Positions 26,496-35,660 of a stretch of 44,152 nucleotides of DNA are shown in pieces; the first letter of the stretch is position 1; each line of letters begins with the position of its first letter. The position numbers and the translations under genes are program-made. Under the pieces are notes generated by a model. The model saw only the letters and a program-made list of their open reading frames with translations, was not told where the DNA came from and made no database searches. The stretch is from JBKPNZ01 sp046732895 (lineage in GTDB: Bacteria; Actinomycetota; Thermoleophilia; Solirubrobacterales; 70-9): assembly GCA_046732895.1 (NCBI GenBank), contig JBKPNZ010000058.1, positions 1 to 44,152 on the forward strand, written 5' to 3'.

Positions 26496-27356
26496 ATGTC
26501 ATTCTCTGAAACGGTGCTCCTGGGAGCGCTCGCCGGTTTCACGATCTACCTCGGGCTGCCGTTCGCCCGCCTGGATCTGCTCTCTCCACGCATCCGGGTT
26601 GCCCTGGCGATGTTCGCCGTCGGCGTTTTGGCGTTCCTGCTCGTCGATGTCCTCGGGCACGCGTTCGAGCTCGTGGAGGGCAAGGTGGAGGCGGCGAGCG
26701 ACGGCGACTCAAGCTTCGCGCCGGCCGCTGGGTACGCCGCCTTGCTGGGCCTGGGATTCGCGCTGGGCTCTGCCGGTCTGGCGATGGTGGAGCGGTGGAT
26801 GCGCCCGGCGCGACCGCCGCTGCCGCCCGTGGCCGGCGGGGCGACCGATGCGATGACCGCCGAACAGGTGCGGGAGCTCGCTGACGCGCGAGCCTGGTCG
26901 GATCGGGCGGCGCTGCGGACGGGGATGACGATCGCGGCCGCGATCGGCCTTCACAACTTCGCCGAGGGCCTCGCCATCGGCGTCTCGGCCTCGACCGGCG
27001 AGATCAGCCTCGCGACCGTCCTCATCATCGGCTTCGCGCTGCACAACGCCACGGAGGGCTTCGGGATCGTCGGCCCCCTCAACGGGGTGAAGCCCACCTG
27101 GGGATGGCTGGCGCTCGCGGGACTCATCGGGGGCGGACCGACCTTCCTCGGGTCGATCGTCGGCTTCAACGTGACCTCGGCGCCCCTCGAGCTCGCGTTC
27201 TACGCCGTCTCCGGCGGCGCGATCCTCTACGTGATCGGGGAGGTCTGGAACGGGATGCGCCGCTTCGGCCACAGGGAGCTCGGCCTGTGGATGCTCTCGG
27301 TCGGCTTCACGGTCGGGGTCCTCACGGATCTTGTCGTCGTGTACGGCGGCGGCTGA
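26496..27356 (+). CDS. ZIP family metal transporter
   Basis: This 286-residue membrane protein probably imports a divalent metal such as zinc, iron or manganese. About eight hydrophobic helices are visible. The signature metal-site helices are HNFAEGLAIGVSAS (about 153-166) and ALHNATEGFGIVGP (about 181-194), each with the His-Asn...Glu-Gly pattern of ZIP transporters. The loop between helices three and four is acidic at 54-72 and variable. A perfect metal-box-like palindrome at the promoter supports metal-dependent control. The exact metal cannot be read from the sequence. Confidence 0.88.
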   Translation: MSFSETVLLGALAGFTIYLGLPFARLDLLSPRIRVALAMFAVGVLAFLLVDVLGHAFELVEGKVEAASDGDSSFAPAAGYAALLGLGFALGSAGLAMVERWMRPARPPLPPVAGGATDAMTAEQVRELADARAWSDRAALRTGMTIAAAIGLHNFAEGLAIGVSASTGEISLATVLIIGFALHNATEGFGIVGPLNGVKPTWGWLALAGLIGGGPTFLGSIVGFNVTSAPLELAFYAVSGGAILYVIGEVWNGMRRFGHRELGLWMLSVGFTVGVLTDLVVVYGGG

Positions 27357-27364
27357 GCCGCTCC

Positions 27365-27910
27365 TCACATGAGCCGGCCCTGCGCCGGCGGGTAGGTGAG
27401 GAAGTCGCCCTCGACGTGCGCGAACGGCGTCAGGTCATGGGCCTCGATCGTTCCATCGGGGAGGATGTGCAGGACCCGCCAGCCTCGCAGGAGCATGGCG
27501 TCGGCCAGGAGGCGACGGTGGCAGCGGGAGGGATGAGCCTCGGCGCACATCACCACCGTGCGGTGGATCCCGGCCAGCGCCTCGAGCCGCTCGACGCCGC
27601 CGACGAATTCGTCGCTGGTCATGTGATCCGCGTATCCCTGGAATGCCTCGACGCGCCAGCCGGAGTTCGGCGAGCCCTCAGCGATGAGGCGACGCCCGCC
27701 GAGTGCGTCACCGAGCCACTCGTATGCGATGCCCGCGTCGTCCAGGGACTTCGCGAGCGCCTGCCCGCCGAACTGCGGGTTGCGGCGCGACCCGGGGAAG
27801 CGCCGTACATCGGCGACGAGCTCGACCCCGGACGCGCGAAGGAGCTCCAGGAATCGCTCGATCGGGTGCGTCGAGTGGCCGATCGTGAGGAGCTCGCGTG
27901 CCTGATCCAT
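27365..27910 (-). CDS. DUF488 family protein
   Basis: This 181-residue protein has the DUF488 pattern: TIGHSTHPIERFLELL at 9-24, VADVRRFPGSRRNPQF at 33-48, YEWLGDALGGRR in the middle and MCAEAHPSRCHRRLLAD at 121-137. The Cys/His-containing last motif (CAE...CHR) is conserved in the family and may form an active or metal site. The biochemical function is unestablished. It faces surE with only about 20 bases between the start codons, so their promoters must overlap coding sequence. Confidence 0.88.
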   Translation of the reverse strand: MDQARELLTIGHSTHPIERFLELLRASGVELVADVRRFPGSRRNPQFGGQALAKSLDDAGIAYEWLGDALGGRRLIAEGSPNSGWRVEAFQGYADHMTSDEFVGGVERLEALAGIHRTVVMCAEAHPSRCHRRLLADAMLLRGWRVLHILPDGTIEAHDLTPFAHVEGDFLTYPPAQGRLM

Positions 27911-27930
27911 GCCTTCATAGACTGAACAAG

Positions 27931-28755
27931 GTGCGCGTGCTCTTGACGAATGACGACGGAATCGGCGCGGAGGGCCTCCACGCGCTTCGCCGGGCGCTCC
28001 TGGGGATCGGCGGGATCGAGGTCCACGTGATCGCGCCGGACTCCAACCGCAGTGCGACAGCCCGGAGCATCACGACGCGCTCGCCTCTCTGGGTCGAGGA
28101 GATCCGCTTCGAGGACGGCACCTCGGGCTTCGCGACCGAGGGAACCCCGGTGGACTGCGTGCGCTTCGCCGAGCTGGGCCTGCTGGGTGAGCGGCCCGAC
28201 CTGATCGTCTCGGGCATCAACCACGGTGCGAACCTCGGCGACGACATCACCTATTCGGGCACCGTCGCCGCGGCGTTCGAGGGGATCGTCCTCGGCCTGC
28301 CGGCAATCGCAATCTCGCAGCAGTCCGCGGAGGGCGAGATGGGGTTCATGCCGGGAAGGCAATTCGACTTCTCCGTCGCGGCCGGGCTCTGCGCGGAGCT
28401 CGTCCGCCTGGTGGCGGAGACGTCACTCCCGGACGGCACGCTCCTCAACGTCAACTGCCCCGCGGGCGACCCCACCGGGATTGAGGTCACACGGCTCGGC
28501 AAGCGCCTCTACGACGACGAGCTGAAGCTGGTCGACGAGGACGAGGACGGGCGCCGCCGGTACAAGATCTACGGGTTCGAACCGTCGTTCGAGGACGAGT
28601 CCGGGACGGACCTCGCCGCGGTGGCGCGGGGGCGGATCTCGCTGACGCCGGTGCATTTCGACCTCACCGACCGTGATGGACTCGACCGCCTTCGCGAATG
28701 GGACCTCGACCGCGTCCTGCGCCAGGTGCGCGCAGGTACCCCAGCGCCGACGTGA
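27931..28755 (+). CDS. surE: 5'-nucleotidase SurE
   Basis: This 274-residue metal-dependent nucleoside-monophosphate phosphatase starts at GTG 27931 with the family N-terminus MRVLLTNDDGIGAEG. The metal ligands are the two Asp residues of NDDG (8-9), the Ser of APDSNRSA (about 40) and the Asn of VSGINHGANLGDD. The frame is open upstream to 27898, but that extension is not conserved. The stop overlaps the GTG start of ligA (GTGA), so the two are probably coupled. Confidence 0.93.
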   Translation: MRVLLTNDDGIGAEGLHALRRALLGIGGIEVHVIAPDSNRSATARSITTRSPLWVEEIRFEDGTSGFATEGTPVDCVRFAELGLLGERPDLIVSGINHGANLGDDITYSGTVAAAFEGIVLGLPAIAISQQSAEGEMGFMPGRQFDFSVAAGLCAELVRLVAETSLPDGTLLNVNCPAGDPTGIEVTRLGKRLYDDELKLVDEDEDGRRRYKIYGFEPSFEDESGTDLAAVARGRISLTPVHFDLTDRDGLDRLREWDLDRVLRQVRAGTPAPT

Positions 28756-30788
28756 GCGCGACCCGCGCGAGGGGGACGTCGAGCGAGCAGCGTGCCGCCG
28801 AGCTGCGCCGCGAGATCACCGAGCACGACCACAACTACTACGTCCTCGACGACCCCACGATCGGCGATGACGAGTACGACGCCCTGCTGAACGAGCTGCG
28901 CGACCTCGAGGAGGCGAACCCAGAGCTCCGGACCCCCGACTCCCCCACCCAGCGGGTGGCGGGAGGGATGAAGCCGCTTGAGAAGTTCGAGCAGGTCGAG
29001 CACCCCCAGCCGATGCTCTCCCTCGGCAACGCCCGGAACGAGGAGGAGTTGCGGGCGTGGGAGCAGCGGATCCGCAATCTCCTCAAGCGCTTCGACATCA
29101 CGGCCGAGCAGTTCGGGTACGTAACCGAGCCCAAGATCGACGGTCTGGCGATCTCACTCGTCTACGAGAACGGGAAGCTGGCCCGCGGCGCGACCCGGGG
29201 CGACGGGCGCATCGGCGAGGACGTGACGCACAACCTCCGCACGATCAAGGCGATCCCCCACAAGATCGACGACGCTCCCGACCTGGTCGAGGTGCGGGGC
29301 GAGATCTACTTCCCGCGCAGCGGCTTCGCCGAGCTCAACGAGCGCCGCACCGCCGCCGGCGAGGCTGCGTTCGCCAACCCGCGCAACGCGGCCGCGGGAA
29401 CCATCCGACAGCTCGACCCGAAGATCGCCGCTGAGCGGCCGCTCTCGATGTGGTGCTACGGCATCGGCGAGGGGCTCGACCTCGCCACCCATGCAGATGA
29501 GCTCGACTGGATGCGCGAGCGCGGATTCAAGGTCGAGGACGAGGTCGCGGTCCACGAGACGGAGGACGAGGTGGTCGCGCGATGCCGTTGGTGGGAGGAG
29601 CGCCGCGAGAGCCTCGACTACGAGATCGACGGGGTCGTAGTCAAGGTGAACGAGCGCGCCCTCTGGCGGGACCTCGGCGTGGTCGGGCGGGAGCCGCGCT
29701 GGGCAATCGCCTGGAAGTTCCCCCCGATCACCGCGACGACGAAGCTCAACCACATCTTCTGGAACGTGGGGCGCACCGGCGCGCTCTTCCCGTTCGCCGC
29801 GCTCGAGCCCGTTCGCGTGGGCGGGGTGACGGTCTCAACCGCCACGCTCCACAACGAGGAGGATCTCGCGCGAAAGGACGTCCGCGAGGGTGACGAGGTC
29901 GTGGTGACGCGCGCCGGGGACGTGATCCCGCAGGTGATCTCGCCGCTGATCCAGCGCCGGAAGGGCAAGCGCCTGCGCAAGGCCAAGCCGCCGCGTGAAT
30001 GCCCGCGGTGTGGAACCCCGACCGTGAAGCCCGACGACGGCGTGTTCACGATCTGCCCGAACCGGAGGGGGTGCCCCGGCCAGGTCTTCCAGCACATCAA
30101 GCACTTCGCGGCCGTCATGGACATCGAGGGGCTGGGCGAGAAGCTCTCAGCGCGCTTCCTGCAGGAGGGGCTGATCACCGACCAGGCCGACATCTACGAC
30201 CTCACCGCCGAGCAGCTGACCGAGCTGGAGGGGTTCGGCGAGGTCTCCGCGCGCAATCTGCTTCAGGCGATCGAGGCGTCCAAGGCCCAGCCTTTCGGGA
30301 TCGTCCTCTTCGCGATGGGGCTGCCGGAGGTGGGCTACGTGACGGGGCAGGCGCTGGCCGACCACTTCGGCACGGTGGACGCCCTGCTCGATGCCGACGC
30401 CGGCGCGATCGAAGCGGTCGAGGGCGTCGGCCCGATCGTGGCGGAGCGGCTCGCCGAGGAGCTCGCTGAGGAGCCGACCCGCGAGCTGATTCGCCGCCTG
30501 CGCGAACGAGGCCTTCGGTTCGAGCTCTCGGCCGAGGAGCGCCGCGCCGAGGAGGGCCCGCTCGACGGCAAGACGTTCGTCCTCACCGGGACCCTGCCCG
30601 AGCTCTCGCGTGAAGAGGCCACGAAGCTGATCCGCCGAGCCGGAGGCAAGGTGACGGGCTCGGTCTCGAAGAAGACCGACTACGTCGTTGCCGGCGATAG
30701 CCCCGGCTCGAAGCTCGCCAAGGCCGAGGAGGTCGGCACCGACGTGCTCGACGAGGCCGGCCTGCGGAAGCTGCTCGGCTCGGGCTAG
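28752..30788 (+). CDS. ligA: NAD-dependent DNA ligase
   Basis: This 678-residue ligase seals nicks in replication and repair. It starts at GTG 28752, overlapping the surE stop. Domain Ia (HDHNYYVLDDPTIGDDEYD, about 25-43) binds NMN. Lys128 in EPKIDGLAISL is the adenylation site. The OB domain follows, then a four-Cys zinc finger (CPRC...CPNRRGC), helix-hairpin-helix repeats and a C-terminal BRCT domain from about residue 600 (LDGKTFVLTGTLP). Length is normal. The end overlaps the convergent dacB by four bases. Confidence 0.97.
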   Translation: MSATRARGTSSEQRAAELRREITEHDHNYYVLDDPTIGDDEYDALLNELRDLEEANPELRTPDSPTQRVAGGMKPLEKFEQVEHPQPMLSLGNARNEEELRAWEQRIRNLLKRFDITAEQFGYVTEPKIDGLAISLVYENGKLARGATRGDGRIGEDVTHNLRTIKAIPHKIDDAPDLVEVRGEIYFPRSGFAELNERRTAAGEAAFANPRNAAAGTIRQLDPKIAAERPLSMWCYGIGEGLDLATHADELDWMRERGFKVEDEVAVHETEDEVVARCRWWEERRESLDYEIDGVVVKVNERALWRDLGVVGREPRWAIAWKFPPITATTKLNHIFWNVGRTGALFPFAALEPVRVGGVTVSTATLHNEEDLARKDVREGDEVVVTRAGDVIPQVISPLIQRRKGKRLRKAKPPRECPRCGTPTVKPDDGVFTICPNRRGCPGQVFQHIKHFAAVMDIEGLGEKLSARFLQEGLITDQADIYDLTAEQLTELEGFGEVSARNLLQAIEASKAQPFGIVLFAMGLPEVGYVTGQALADHFGTVDALLDADAGAIEAVEGVGPIVAERLAEELAEEPTRELIRRLRERGLRFELSAEERRAEEGPLDGKTFVLTGTLPELSREEATKLIRRAGGKVTGSVSKKTDYVVAGDSPGSKLAKAEEVGTDVLDEAGLRKLLGSG

Positions 30789-32113
30789 CGCCGGTAGCGC
30801 GCGATCAGCGCGGCCATGTGGTCCTGGACCCGGTGGGCGGCGTCGAAGTCGCTGACCGAGTTCATGAGGACTGAGAAGGCGACGAGCCCGTGGCCGGCGC
30901 GGCAGTACCCCGACAGTGCGCTCACGTCGTGGAGGGTTCCCGTCTTCGTCCGGCAGCGATCTTGAGCAGCCGTCCCACGCATGCGATTGGCGACCGTTCC
31001 CTCGCGGCCCGCGATCGGCAGCGAGTGGCGGTAGGCCTTGCCGTCGGACCTCTTGGTCATTGCGGTGAGCAGCCTCACGACCTGGCGGGTGGTGACGCGG
31101 TTGCCGCGTCCGAGGCCCGAGCCGTCCACCGCGTGGACGCCCGACCCCGAGTGCTTGGCGAAGCGCTCGACCTTGTGCGCGCCCCTGGCAGTCGTGCCCC
31201 GCCCGTGGCCACGGGCGGCGAGGCGTTTCAGGAGCATCTCGGCGAAGAAGTTGTTCGAGGGCTTGTTCGTCTCAGCGATCAGGCTGGCGATGCGCGGCGA
31301 GCGGACCAGCCCCAGCGGATCGCGCTCGAGGGCGCGGTGGCGCAGCTCGGCGCGGCCGACGCCGCCCTCCACCTTGACCCCACGCTTGCGCAGCATCGCC
31401 TTCAGTTGCTTGGCCGCCTGGAGCTCGGGGTTGCGCGCGTAGTGGCCGTTCGCAAACCCCGAGTTGAACGACAGGCCCGAGAGCGGGCTGAGGTCGGCAT
31501 TGGGATGGCCGCCCGTCGCGGCGATTCCGCGCTTGCGATCGAAGATGTGGTCGTCCGCCCGGATGCTCCCGGTGACGCGGCCGATGCCGGCCGCCTCGAC
31601 GTCTCCAGCGAGCTCGGAGAGCGGCGTCAGGGGGAGGTTGTGGTTCCGGGCGAACGCCCGGGTGCCGAGAGCCGGGTCGCCATCTCCGACGATGATCAGG
31701 TTGCCGTGGAGGACGTGGTCGTTACGGCCTCGTCGGCGCCCGTGCTGGTAGACGCGGGTCTCCAGCTGGCCGCGGGCACCGAGGCGGGCGACCGTGGCGG
31801 CCGTGGTGAAGAGCTTCTCGTTCGAGGCCGGGATGCGGCCCTTGCGCGCTGAGGACGAGAAGAGCCGGCGGTGGTGGTTGGCGTCGATGTCCCAGACGTA
31901 GGCGCTGCTCGAAGCGCCCGCCGAGCGCAGCTCGGTGGCGAGGCGGTGCTGCAGGGACTTCCTGGAGATCGAGTCCTTGCTCGCCTCGGCGGTGCCCGCC
32001 TTGGCCACGGGCGTGCGTCCCGGCGTGTCGGGCGGCATCGCCGGGGCCGCCGTCACCGCCACGACCATTGTCGTGGCGAATGCCACGCCCCCCGTGGCAA
32101 GCGCTCTGAGCAC
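30785..32113 (-). CDS. dacB: D-alanyl-D-alanine carboxypeptidase/endopeptidase (PBP4 type)
   Basis: This 442-residue exported serine peptidase of the S13 family trims peptidoglycan peptides. A GTG start at 32113 gives an N-terminal hydrophobic signal segment (about 4-26). The three penicillin-binding motifs are present: Ser97-x-x-Lys100 (PASNEK), Ser286-Asn-Asn (KPSNNFF) and Lys390-Thr-Gly (KTGTLHD). The large insert between the first two motifs is typical of PBP4. It is convergent with ligA and divergent from the patatin gene. Confidence 0.93.
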   Translation of the reverse strand: MLRALATGGVAFATTMVVAVTAAPAMPPDTPGRTPVAKAGTAEASKDSISRKSLQHRLATELRSAGASSSAYVWDIDANHHRRLFSSSARKGRIPASNEKLFTTAATVARLGARGQLETRVYQHGRRRGRNDHVLHGNLIIVGDGDPALGTRAFARNHNLPLTPLSELAGDVEAAGIGRVTGSIRADDHIFDRKRGIAATGGHPNADLSPLSGLSFNSGFANGHYARNPELQAAKQLKAMLRKRGVKVEGGVGRAELRHRALERDPLGLVRSPRIASLIAETNKPSNNFFAEMLLKRLAARGHGRGTTARGAHKVERFAKHSGSGVHAVDGSGLGRGNRVTTRQVVRLLTAMTKRSDGKAYRHSLPIAGREGTVANRMRGTAAQDRCRTKTGTLHDVSALSGYCRAGHGLVAFSVLMNSVSDFDAAHRVQDHMAALIARYRR

Positions 32114-32171
32114 GGCCCGGGAGGGTAGCGGGCGGGACGGCCTCTCACTGCGGCGTCACGACGGCCTTCCC

Positions 32172-32180
32172 TGCGATAAT
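32172..32180 (+). promoter_or_regulatory. Extended -10 before the patatin-like gene
   Basis: TGC followed by GATAAT (32175-32180) lies nine bases before the ATG at 32190, so a leaderless transcript is likely. No clear -35 is visible. The start codon lacks a Shine-Dalgarno sequence, which fits leaderless translation. Confidence 0.5.
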
Positions 32181-32189
32181 TCGCTCCCG

Positions 32190-33488
32190 ATGGGCAAGGT
32201 CGTCGAGCTCGAGACGCCGAAGGCGGCGCCGCGGGCGACTCGAAGCAGGCGGCGTAAGCGCCCGTCCAAGACGGCGCTCGTCCTGGGCGGCGGCGGCTTC
32301 ACCGGCGGGGTCTATGAGATCGGGGCCCTGCGCGCGCTCGATCTGCTTGCCGCGAACCGGACCGTCACCGGCTTCGACATCTACGTGGGCACGAGCGCCG
32401 GCGCCTTCGTCTCCGCGCTCCTGGCCAACGGGGTCACGCCCGAGGAGATGATGCGGGTCCTCAATCGCGATCTCACCTCCCCGCTTCGGGATATCGACCT
32501 GCGGATGCTGCTCCGGCCCAACTACAAGGGATTCATCACGCGAGGCGTCACGATGCCGTTCCGCCTCGTGGGGCTCGCGCGCGAGCTGGCGGGCCACCTG
32601 GGCGAGGTCTCGGCCGTCGACCTGCTGACGGGCCTCACCAGCGGCCTTCCCAACGGCTTTTACTCGAACAGCGGCATCGACCGCTACGTCGAGGAGGCGC
32701 TTACGGACCCCGAGCGCTCCAACGACTTCCGGATGCTCGAGTCGGAGCTCTACATCACCGCCACCGACCTCGACACGACCGAGCGCGTGATCCTCGGCGA
32801 GGGGGAGTGGGCCGACGTGCCGATCTCCACCGCCGTCGCGGCCTCGGGCGCGCTGCCTGTGATCTACGACCCCGTCGAGATCAAGGGGCGCGAGTTCATC
32901 GACGGCGGCATCCGCTCCACGACCAACGTCGACGTGGCGGTCGAGCGCGGCGCGAAGTTCATCGTCGTGATCAACCCGATCGTCCCGTACGTGAACGACT
33001 TCCGCCGTCGGATCCCGACGATCTTCGGCGACCGCGTCCGCCGGGTCTCCGACATGGGGATCGGCGCGATCGCCAATCAGTCGTTCCGCGTGATGTCGCA
33101 CGATCGTCTCCACCGCGCGGTCGAGGACTGGCAGGAGCGCTACCCGGGCGTCGACATCATCCTGATCGAGCCCGAGCTGGACGACGAGCTGATGTTCGGG
33201 ACGCCGATCCTCGACTACGCGAACCGCCTCGAGATCGCGAAGCACGGCTTCGAGTCGGTCACGCTCAAGCTGGCCCGCGACTACGACCGCTACCGCTCGA
33301 TCGCCGAGCGGCACGGAATCGACATCTCCGCCCGCCGCGTGCGCCACGTCCTCGACCAAGTAGAGCGCGAGCGCGAGAGCATCCCCGCCTGGCGCCGCGT
33401 GTTCGAGCAGACCACCTCGGTCCTGCTCCGCCAGCAGCCGCGCGAGGTGGACGCCGAGGCCGCCAGTGGCGGGTCGGCGGGGGATTAG
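32190..33488 (+). CDS. Patatin-like phospholipase
   Basis: This is a 432-residue lipid acyl hydrolase with a Ser-Asp dyad. The N-terminus is basic (residues 11-28). The oxyanion-hole motif GGGGFTGG is at 33-40, the nucleophile Ser69 in GTSAG at 67-71, and Asp238 in the FIDGG motif at 236-240. A C-terminal region of about 180 residues extends beyond the patatin core and may bind membrane. The substrate is unknown. The ATG at 32190 is preferred because a good -10 lies just upstream and earlier sequence is not protein-like. Confidence 0.9.
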   Translation: MGKVVELETPKAAPRATRSRRRKRPSKTALVLGGGGFTGGVYEIGALRALDLLAANRTVTGFDIYVGTSAGAFVSALLANGVTPEEMMRVLNRDLTSPLRDIDLRMLLRPNYKGFITRGVTMPFRLVGLARELAGHLGEVSAVDLLTGLTSGLPNGFYSNSGIDRYVEEALTDPERSNDFRMLESELYITATDLDTTERVILGEGEWADVPISTAVAASGALPVIYDPVEIKGREFIDGGIRSTTNVDVAVERGAKFIVVINPIVPYVNDFRRRIPTIFGDRVRRVSDMGIGAIANQSFRVMSHDRLHRAVEDWQERYPGVDIILIEPELDDELMFGTPILDYANRLEIAKHGFESVTLKLARDYDRYRSIAERHGIDISARRVRHVLDQVERERESIPAWRRVFEQTTSVLLRQQPREVDAEAASGGSAGD

Positions 33489-33507
33489 CGGGCGCCTTCG
33501 GCGCCCG
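33489..33507. repeat. GC-rich hairpin after the patatin gene
   Basis: CGGGCGCC (33489-33496) and GGCGCCCG (33500-33507) form eight base pairs around TTC, directly after the stop codon. No T tract follows. The core GGCGCC is also used in a hairpin at 36039-36053. Confidence 0.6.
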
Positions 33508-33571
33508 GGCTCGAAGGGGAGTGGTCTGGAGGGCGGGGGATTGTTCCGCTGGCGCTCGAGTGTGGACTTGG

Positions 33572-33651
33572 GGCAATCTGTGCCCCCAAAGCAACAGTCA
33601 AGCGTTCGAGTGGCGATTTCACCGGAATATGCCCGGCAAACCCTCCACTCG
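33572..33651. repeat. Further palindromes in the 33.5-33.75 kb spacer
   Basis: A GGGGC/GCCCC hairpin lies around 33572-33590. A composite one at 33607-33651 is built from CGAGTGG/CCACTCG (33607-33613 with 33645-33651), TTT/AAA and CCGG/CCGG. The second shares the outer TCGAGTGGCG with the palindrome at 18559-18603. Nothing else is recognisable in the 264-base spacer between the patatin gene and the convergent acyl-CoA synthetase. Confidence 0.5.
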
Positions 33652-33752
33652 CCGCCGAAAACGCCGATCTCTACTCCCCACGAGCCGGGCCTGAGCCCTG
33701 GGCCGGCGGCAGAGGACCGGAACCACCCGCGGCCGCTTTGCCGGCCTTACTG

Positions 33753-35561
33753 CTAACCCGCGTAGAGCTCCTCGACCTCACCGTCGTACTTGTCGGCCAC
33801 GACGTTGCGCTTGACCTTCATCGTCGGGGTCAGCTCGCCGCCCTCCTGGGAGAGGTCGCGCGGGAGGATCTTGAACTTCTTCACCTGCTCGACCCGGGCG
33901 AAGTTCTGGTTGATCTTCTCGATGTGGTCCGAGATCGCGTTGCGGATCTGGTCGTCGGAGGCGAGCTGCTCCGGATCCTCGGGCAAGCCGTTCTCCTTCG
34001 CGAACTTGACTGCCTCCTCGGGATCGAGGGTGACGAGGGCCACGAGGTAGGGCCGCCGGTCGCCGATCACCACGCACTGTGAGACGAGCGGGTGCTGCTT
34101 GATCTCGGCCTCGAGGTTCGCGGGCGTGATGTTCTTGCCGCCGGCCGTGATGATGATGTCCTTCTTGCGTCCGGTGATCTTGACGTAGCCCTCGGGGTCG
34201 ATCTCGCCAATGTCGCCGGTGTAAAGCCAGCCGTCGACGAGCGTCTCCCGAGTCGCCTCATCGTTCTTGTAGTAGCCCTGGAAGACGTTCGGCCCGCGCA
34301 CGAGGATCTCGCCATCGTCGGCGATCTTCACCTCGCAGCCGGGGAAGGGCTTGCCGACCGTGCCGAACTTGAATGCCTCGGGCGTGGAGATGGTCGCTGC
34401 GGTTGAGGTCTCGGTCATGCCCCAGCCCTCCACGACGAGCACGCCCGCGGCGTCGAAGAAGCGCAGGATCTCGGGATTGATGGGAGCGGCGCCGGTGACC
34501 GCGAGCTTCAGGTGCCCCCCGAAGAGGTTGCGCACGTTGGAGAGCACCAACCGATCGGCGATCTCGTGCTGGATCCGGAGTGGGGGCCAGATCGAACGTC
34601 CCTCGCGCTCCGCCTCGCGGTAGCGCGTGCCCACGCTGACGGCCCAGTCGAAGATCGCCTTCTGGACACCGCCGGCCTTCTCGGCCTTCGCGGTCGCCGC
34701 CGTGTAGATCTTCTCGAAGATGCGGGGGACCGACGGGAAGTACGTCGGCTTCACCTCGGCGAGGTTTGGGATGATCTTCAGCGGATCGCGCTCCCAGTAG
34801 GCGACAGTGGCGCCCAGGGCGACCGTGCCGAACTGGATCAGCAGCGCGAACGAATGCGCCAGCGGCAGGTACAGATAGGTGAGCTCCTCGTCGCCGAGCA
34901 CGCCGACCTCGAGGACCATGTCGAGCATCGCGCGGTAGTTCCCGTGCGAGATCACGCAGCCCTTGGGCGGGCCCGTGGTGCCGGAGGTGTAGATGAACGT
35001 GCAGATGTCGTCCGGCGTCACCGACGACCAGCGCTCCTCCCACTCCGAGGCGTTGCGCGCACGGCCGCGTTCAGCGAGCGCGGGGCTCGTCAGCGCGTCA
35101 TCGCCCGCGCCCTCCATCAGGATCACGTGTTCGAGCTTCGGCAGGGAATCCCGCACGGCGCGCACCTTCTGGAGCTGCTCGGAGTCCTCGACGATCACGA
35201 CCTTGGAATCGGAGTTCTCGAGGACGTAGCGACACTCCTCGGGGGAGTTGGTCTGGTAGATCGGGACGACGGTGGCGCCGGCGGTCAGCGCGGCGAAGTC
35301 GAAGTAACTCCACTCGGGACGCGTGTTGGCGAGGATGGCGACCTTGTCGCCGCGCTCGACCCCGAGGTCCATCAGCCCGAGCGCCAGATCGCGGACGATC
35401 TCGCCGACCTCGGAGTAGGTCTTCGACGACCATCCGGAGCCGTCCTTGTAGAGGACTGCGCGTCGCGAGCCGTGCTCGCCCACGGCGACCGGCATCAGAT
35501 CGGCAATCGTCTTCGAGCCGACGCCGGCGGTGGCGCCGGCAGCGACGGTCGCGGTCTCCAA
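33753..35561 (-). CDS. Long-chain acyl-CoA synthetase (AMP-forming)
   Basis: This 602-residue enzyme activates fatty acids with ATP and CoA, and resembles the FadD15 type of actinobacteria. The P-loop-like YTSGTTGPPKG is at about 190-200. The acyl/adenylate motif GWGMTETS and the YTGDIGEIDPEGY plus GRKKDIIITAGGKNI hinge and catalytic region are clear. The start is inferred as TTG 35561 because AGGAGG lies a few bases upstream and no ATG is nearby. A membrane segment is not evident. Nearby lipases and ligases hint at lipid metabolism, but it is transcribed alone. Confidence 0.93.
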   Translation of the reverse strand: METATVAAGATAGVGSKTIADLMPVAVGEHGSRRAVLYKDGSGWSSKTYSEVGEIVRDLALGLMDLGVERGDKVAILANTRPEWSYFDFAALTAGATVVPIYQTNSPEECRYVLENSDSKVVIVEDSEQLQKVRAVRDSLPKLEHVILMEGAGDDALTSPALAERGRARNASEWEERWSSVTPDDICTFIYTSGTTGPPKGCVISHGNYRAMLDMVLEVGVLGDEELTYLYLPLAHSFALLIQFGTVALGATVAYWERDPLKIIPNLAEVKPTYFPSVPRIFEKIYTAATAKAEKAGGVQKAIFDWAVSVGTRYREAEREGRSIWPPLRIQHEIADRLVLSNVRNLFGGHLKLAVTGAAPINPEILRFFDAAGVLVVEGWGMTETSTAATISTPEAFKFGTVGKPFPGCEVKIADDGEILVRGPNVFQGYYKNDEATRETLVDGWLYTGDIGEIDPEGYVKITGRKKDIIITAGGKNITPANLEAEIKQHPLVSQCVVIGDRRPYLVALVTLDPEEAVKFAKENGLPEDPEQLASDDQIRNAISDHIEKINQNFARVEQVKKFKILPRDLSQEGGELTPTMKVKRNVVADKYDGEVEELYAG

Positions 35562-35660
35562 AGCTATCTCCTCCTCGACTGCGGCAACAGGGGTCGAGCG
35601 ACCCTGCTGGGCCGCAGGAGGAAGGCTATCGGGAGCTGTGCTTCGGGGTGAGAGGAGGCC

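Noticed and set aside
27898..27930. Earlier GTG start for SurE
   Set aside because: It would add 11 residues that are not part of the family and overlap the start region of the divergent DUF488 gene.
30890..31852. A 320-codon plus-strand frame opposite the PBP4-type gene
   Set aside because: The minus-strand gene has all three penicillin-binding motifs and a signal peptide. The opposite frame has none.
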